Positions 5,672 to 7,995 of a stretch of 7,995 bases of DNA are shown here, piece after piece (the first letter of the stretch is position 1; each line of letters begins with the position of its first letter). Below the pieces are notes generated by a model. That model saw only the letters and a list, made by a program, of their open reading frames with translations. It searched no databases and was not told where the DNA came from. The stretch comes from Vulcanimicrobiota bacterium. GTDB taxonomy: Bacteria > Vulcanimicrobiota > Vulcanimicrobiia > Vulcanimicrobiales > Vulcanimicrobiaceae. The DNA is taken from positions 1 to 7,995 of the forward strand of contig JAFARW010000038.1 in NCBI GenBank assembly GCA_019245275.1, given 5' to 3'. Both the position numbers and the translations under genes were made by a program.

Positions 5672-6858
5672 ACAAAGGCATCGAGATCGCTCGAGGCAAG
5701 ACGAAGGTACTCTACGAGCAGCCCGGGCAGCCGGATGTGCTCGTCACGGCGCAGACGGATTCGATTTCGGCCGGTGACGGCGCGCGGCGCAATGAGATTT
5801 CGGGCAAAGGTCGCTTGGCCGCGCAGACGACGGCGCGCGTCTTTCGACTGCTGAACCTGTGCGGCTTACCGACGCACTACATGAGTGGCGGCGAGGACGA
5901 CGATAACAACGAGATGCTCGTGCGGCGCTGCAACATGATTCCGCTCGAGGTCGTCACCCGCGGCGTCGCTGCCGGCTCGTTGATCAAGCGCAATCCGAGT
6001 TTGCAACGCGGCGCGCTGATCGTGCCACGAATGGTCGAGTTCTTTTTCAAGGACGATGCGAATCACGATCCGCTGATCAGCATCGAGGAGATCATCAGCC
6101 GCAACATTGCAACGCCGGTCGAAGTCGGAATCATGACGGAGATCGCGCGGCTGACGTTTGAAATCCTGGCACACGCTTGGCGAAAGCGCGACACGCTGCT
6201 CGTCGATCTCAAGATCGAGTTCGGACGGCTAACCGGTGGCGAAAACAAAGGCAACCTTGTCATCGCAGATGTGATCGACAACGATTCCTGGCGCATTTGG
6301 CCGCAGGGACGTGAAGAGTTGATGCTCGACAAGCAGCTCTACCGCAACCTAGAGAGTGTCAAACCGGAAGATTTGGAACGCGTAAAAAACGCGTACGAAG
6401 CGGTTGCGGAGCAAGTCGGAACGTTTCCGCAGATGCGACCCGGCATGGTGGCCATCGTCACGGAGGGACCCGAATATGATGAAGCGGCAAAGCGCATTGT
6501 ACAGGCGCTCCAGAGCTTTGGTTTGCCGTCTGTGCGTCGCGTGGCATCGGCTCTTCGCACACCGGGATACGTGTTGCAGATGGTGCAGCAGTTAGACACG
6601 TCGTTCCCGCGCCTGCTCTACATCGCGCTGGGCGGAACTGACGGAGCGCTGCGCGGGATGATTGAGAACGCTACCGCAAGTCCCGTCTTCGATGGGGCCG
6701 AGCCGGAGAGCATCGCGCTGCGTGCCGCAAAGGCATTTGCACTCGACGACACCGTACTCTTTGGCCGCACGTTGCTCGTGCAAACCAACGCACGAACCGC
6801 GATCTTACAAGCCGATGCGAGCGTGAACGCGCCGCCCCCGAACCCGACGCTTGCCTGA
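5668..6858 (+). CDS. purC: SAICAR synthetase fused to a degenerate PurE-like domain (PAICS-like layout)
   Basis: The N-terminal half (about 1-252) is SAICAR synthetase, which joins aspartate to CAIR using ATP. Blocks are GKTKVLY at 10-16, MIPLEVVTRGVAAGSLIKR at 90-108, FFFKDDANHDP at 125-135, LVDLKIEFG at 178-186 and VIADVIDNDSWRIWP at 198-212. Several of these are close to animal PAICS as I recall it. Residues 259-386 look like a PurE fold: MVAIVTEG (260-267), then QSFGLPSVRRVASALRTP (282-299) where PurE has VVSAHRTP, then ALGGTDGALRGMIE (320-333) where PurE has AGGAAHLPGM. The catalytic His of SAHR is Leu296, the GSxSD loop is TEGPEYD, and AHLPG is lost, so AIR carboxylase/mutase activity is unlikely. 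An ordinary PurC is only about 240 residues. The GTG start has a good Shine-Dalgarno and overlaps the purB stop. The domain may stabilise the oligomer or bind a nucleotide, which is inference. Confidence 0.93.
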   Translation: MNKGIEIARGKTKVLYEQPGQPDVLVTAQTDSISAGDGARRNEISGKGRLAAQTTARVFRLLNLCGLPTHYMSGGEDDDNNEMLVRRCNMIPLEVVTRGVAAGSLIKRNPSLQRGALIVPRMVEFFFKDDANHDPLISIEEIISRNIATPVEVGIMTEIARLTFEILAHAWRKRDTLLVDLKIEFGRLTGGENKGNLVIADVIDNDSWRIWPQGREELMLDKQLYRNLESVKPEDLERVKNAYEAVAEQVGTFPQMRPGMVAIVTEGPEYDEAAKRIVQALQSFGLPSVRRVASALRTPGYVLQMVQQLDTSFPRLLYIALGGTDGALRGMIENATASPVFDGAEPESIALRAAKAFALDDTVLFGRTLLVQTNARTAILQADASVNAPPPNPTLA

Positions 6859-7995
6859 ATTCGTCGTCTTCGGGAGAGACGACGAAGAGCTTCATGCTGC
6901 TGCCCGAAACGCCGGGCTCGCGTTACGAATTGATGAACTGCGACGAGTTGCGGCCGGCCTCGGACGCAATCCATCGATCGTTGAGGCGCACGCATTTGCG
7001 GCTCAGTGGAGCGAGCACTGCAGCTACAAGAGCAGCCGCCATCATCTGAAACGCCTGCCAACGCAGGCGCCTCAAGTCATCCTCGGTCCGGGCGAAGACG
7101 CGGGCGTCTTGCATCTGGGCGAGCACGACGGCGAGCGTTATGCAATCGTCGCCGCTCACGAATCGCACAACCATCCCTCGCAAGTTGTCCCGTTTGAAGG
7201 CGCCGCGACCGGTGTCGGCGGCATCGTGCGCGACGTGCTTTGCATGGGGGCGCAGGTCGTGGCGATTGCAGATGCGCTGCGCTTTGGCAACGTCGATGAC
7301 CCGGATTCGCATCAGCGCTACGTCGCAACGAGCGTCGTTGACGGCGTCGCTGCGTACGGCAACGCGATCGGCGTTCCAAATATTGCCGGCGATGTCTATT
7401 TCGAGCGGGGCTTCAACGAGAATTGTCTCGTCAACGTGATCGCGCTGGGCATCGTGAAAGAAGACCGCATCATCCACTCCAAAGCGCCGCCGAACTCGGA
7501 GGGTTGGGACATCGTACTCGTCGGTAAGGCGACGGATGCGAGCGGCTTCGGAGGCGCAGCATTCGCATCGCTGACGCTCGATGCGGCGGATGCTGAAGCG
7601 AACAAAGGCGCGGTTCAAGTGCCGGATCCATTTTTGAAAAACGTGATCATGCGCGCAACATATCGCGTCTTTGACTATCTCCACGAGCGCAAAATCACGG
7701 CGGGCTTCAAAGATCTCGGCGCCGGCGGCATCATGGGTTGCACGGCCGAATTATGCGCGGCCGGCGGCTTTGGAGCGATCATCGATCTCGACGACGTGTC
7801 GACCGCGCAAGAGAATCTCCCGCCGGCGGTGATCGCCGTGGGCGAAACGCAGGAACGGCTCGCATGGGTGCTGCCGCCGGAAGCGACAGCCGACGTGTTG
7901 CGCATCTACAATGAGGAGTTCTCGCTGCCGCAGATCGCCCGCGGTGCGTGCGCAGCCGTCATCGGCGCCGTTCAAAAAGAGAAACGGTACGTGCT
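6851..7995 (+). CDS. purL: FGAM synthase large subunit, N-terminal half (runs off right edge)
   Basis: PurL makes formylglycinamidine ribonucleotide from FGAR, ATP and glutamine-derived ammonia. The frame stays open for 381 codons to the window edge, about half of a small-type PurL (usually 700-odd residues). Blocks are QWSEHCSYKSSR at 52-63 (family MWSEHCSYK), GPGEDAGV at 79-86, ESHNHPSQVVPFEGAATGVG at 104-123, GFGGAAFAS near 232-240, and DLGAGGIMG further on. The only usable start I find is TTG at 6851. It overlaps the purC end by eight bases, has no Shine-Dalgarno, and places WSEHCSYK at the usual distance from the N-terminus. The frame is closed upstream by a stop at 6824-6826, and no in-frame ATG, GTG or other TTG precedes the first motif. 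Translation probably depends on ribosomes finishing purC. The small-type enzyme needs PurS and PurQ, and neither lies between purC and purL. Confidence 0.93.
   Translation, partial: MPEFVVFGRDDEELHAAARNAGLALRIDELRRVAAGLGRNPSIVEAHAFAAQWSEHCSYKSSRHHLKRLPTQAPQVILGPGEDAGVLHLGEHDGERYAIVAAHESHNHPSQVVPFEGAATGVGGIVRDVLCMGAQVVAIADALRFGNVDDPDSHQRYVATSVVDGVAAYGNAIGVPNIAGDVYFERGFNENCLVNVIALGIVKEDRIIHSKAPPNSEGWDIVLVGKATDASGFGGAAFASLTLDAADAEANKGAVQVPDPFLKNVIMRATYRVFDYLHERKITAGFKDLGAGGIMGCTAELCAAGGFGAIIDLDDVSTAQENLPPAVIAVGETQERLAWVLPPEATADVLRIYNEEFSLPQIARGACAAVIGAVQKEKRYV
6860..6886 (+). other. Strong stem-loop just after the purC stop, inside the start of purL
   Basis: TTCGTCGTC (6860-6868) pairs perfectly with GACGACGAA (6878-6886). 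T6869-A6877 and a T6870-G6876 wobble extend it to an 11-pair stem with the 5-base loop CGGGA. It begins two bases after the purC stop and nine bases after the purL TTG start. No run of T follows, so it does not look like an intrinsic terminator. It could slow ribosomes at the weak start or protect a processed messenger end. It also encodes FVVFGRDDE of PurL, so it may be accidental. Confidence 0.5.

Noticed and set aside
6439..6858. PurC C-terminal domain as a fused PurS
   Set aside because: It would have suited the neighbouring purL, but it is too long (about 130 residues against 80) and its motif order follows PurE, not PurS.
6860..6886. Stem-loop as an intrinsic terminator between purC and purL
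   Set aside because: No T-rich run follows the stem, and the hairpin lies inside the purL reading frame.
6923..7684. Minus-strand open frame of 253 codons over purL
   Set aside because: It is antisense to strongly conserved PurL motifs (WSEHCSYK, ESHNHPS, GAATGVGG) and gives no recognisable protein.

Overview
The window is compact, high-GC bacterial chromosome with almost no intergenic space. The phylum cannot be fixed from the sequence. The strongly diverged enzymes and poor Shine-Dalgarno use would fit an uncultivated, deep-branching lineage (Vulcanimicrobiota/Eremiobacterota is a weak guess only). No mobile element, CRISPR array, tRNA or rRNA was seen, and nothing suggests an accessory island.

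Layout. At the left edge (1-277, minus strand) is the 5' end of a gene for an MFS-type membrane transporter. An 88-base divergent spacer follows, holding a likely sigma70-type promoter and two small perfect palindromes. From 366 to the right edge all genes run on the plus strand as one packed cluster: ribBA (with an extra N-terminal helix-turn-helix domain), ribH, mtnA, holA, purB, purC (with an extra C-terminal PurE-like domain) and purL (cut off by the window). Most junctions are 4-base GTGA or ATGA overlaps. The only gap is 26 bases before purB, and purC/purL overlap by 8 bases. Co-transcription is therefore likely.

How the genes fit together. PurL, PurC and PurB are steps of de novo IMP synthesis, and PurB also converts adenylosuccinate to AMP. 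GTP derived from IMP is the substrate of the RibA half of RibBA. The RibB half supplies dihydroxybutanone phosphate, and RibH joins the two branches to give the riboflavin precursor. MtnA salvages the methylthioribose left from S-adenosylmethionine use, and HolA is the clamp-loader delta subunit of DNA polymerase III.

What stands out. (1) RibBA carries an N-terminal XRE/Cro-type DNA-binding domain, and palindromes overlap the -35 and -10 of its own promoter, which suggests an enzyme that regulates its own operon. (2) Its RibB domain has Gln where the family has the metal-binding His of GHTEA. (3) PurC has a C-terminal PurE-like domain lacking the catalytic residues, in the same domain order as animal PAICS, and both PurC and PurB look closer to animal PAICS and ADSL than to standard bacterial enzymes. 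(4) A strong hairpin sits right after the purC stop, just inside the TTG-started purL.
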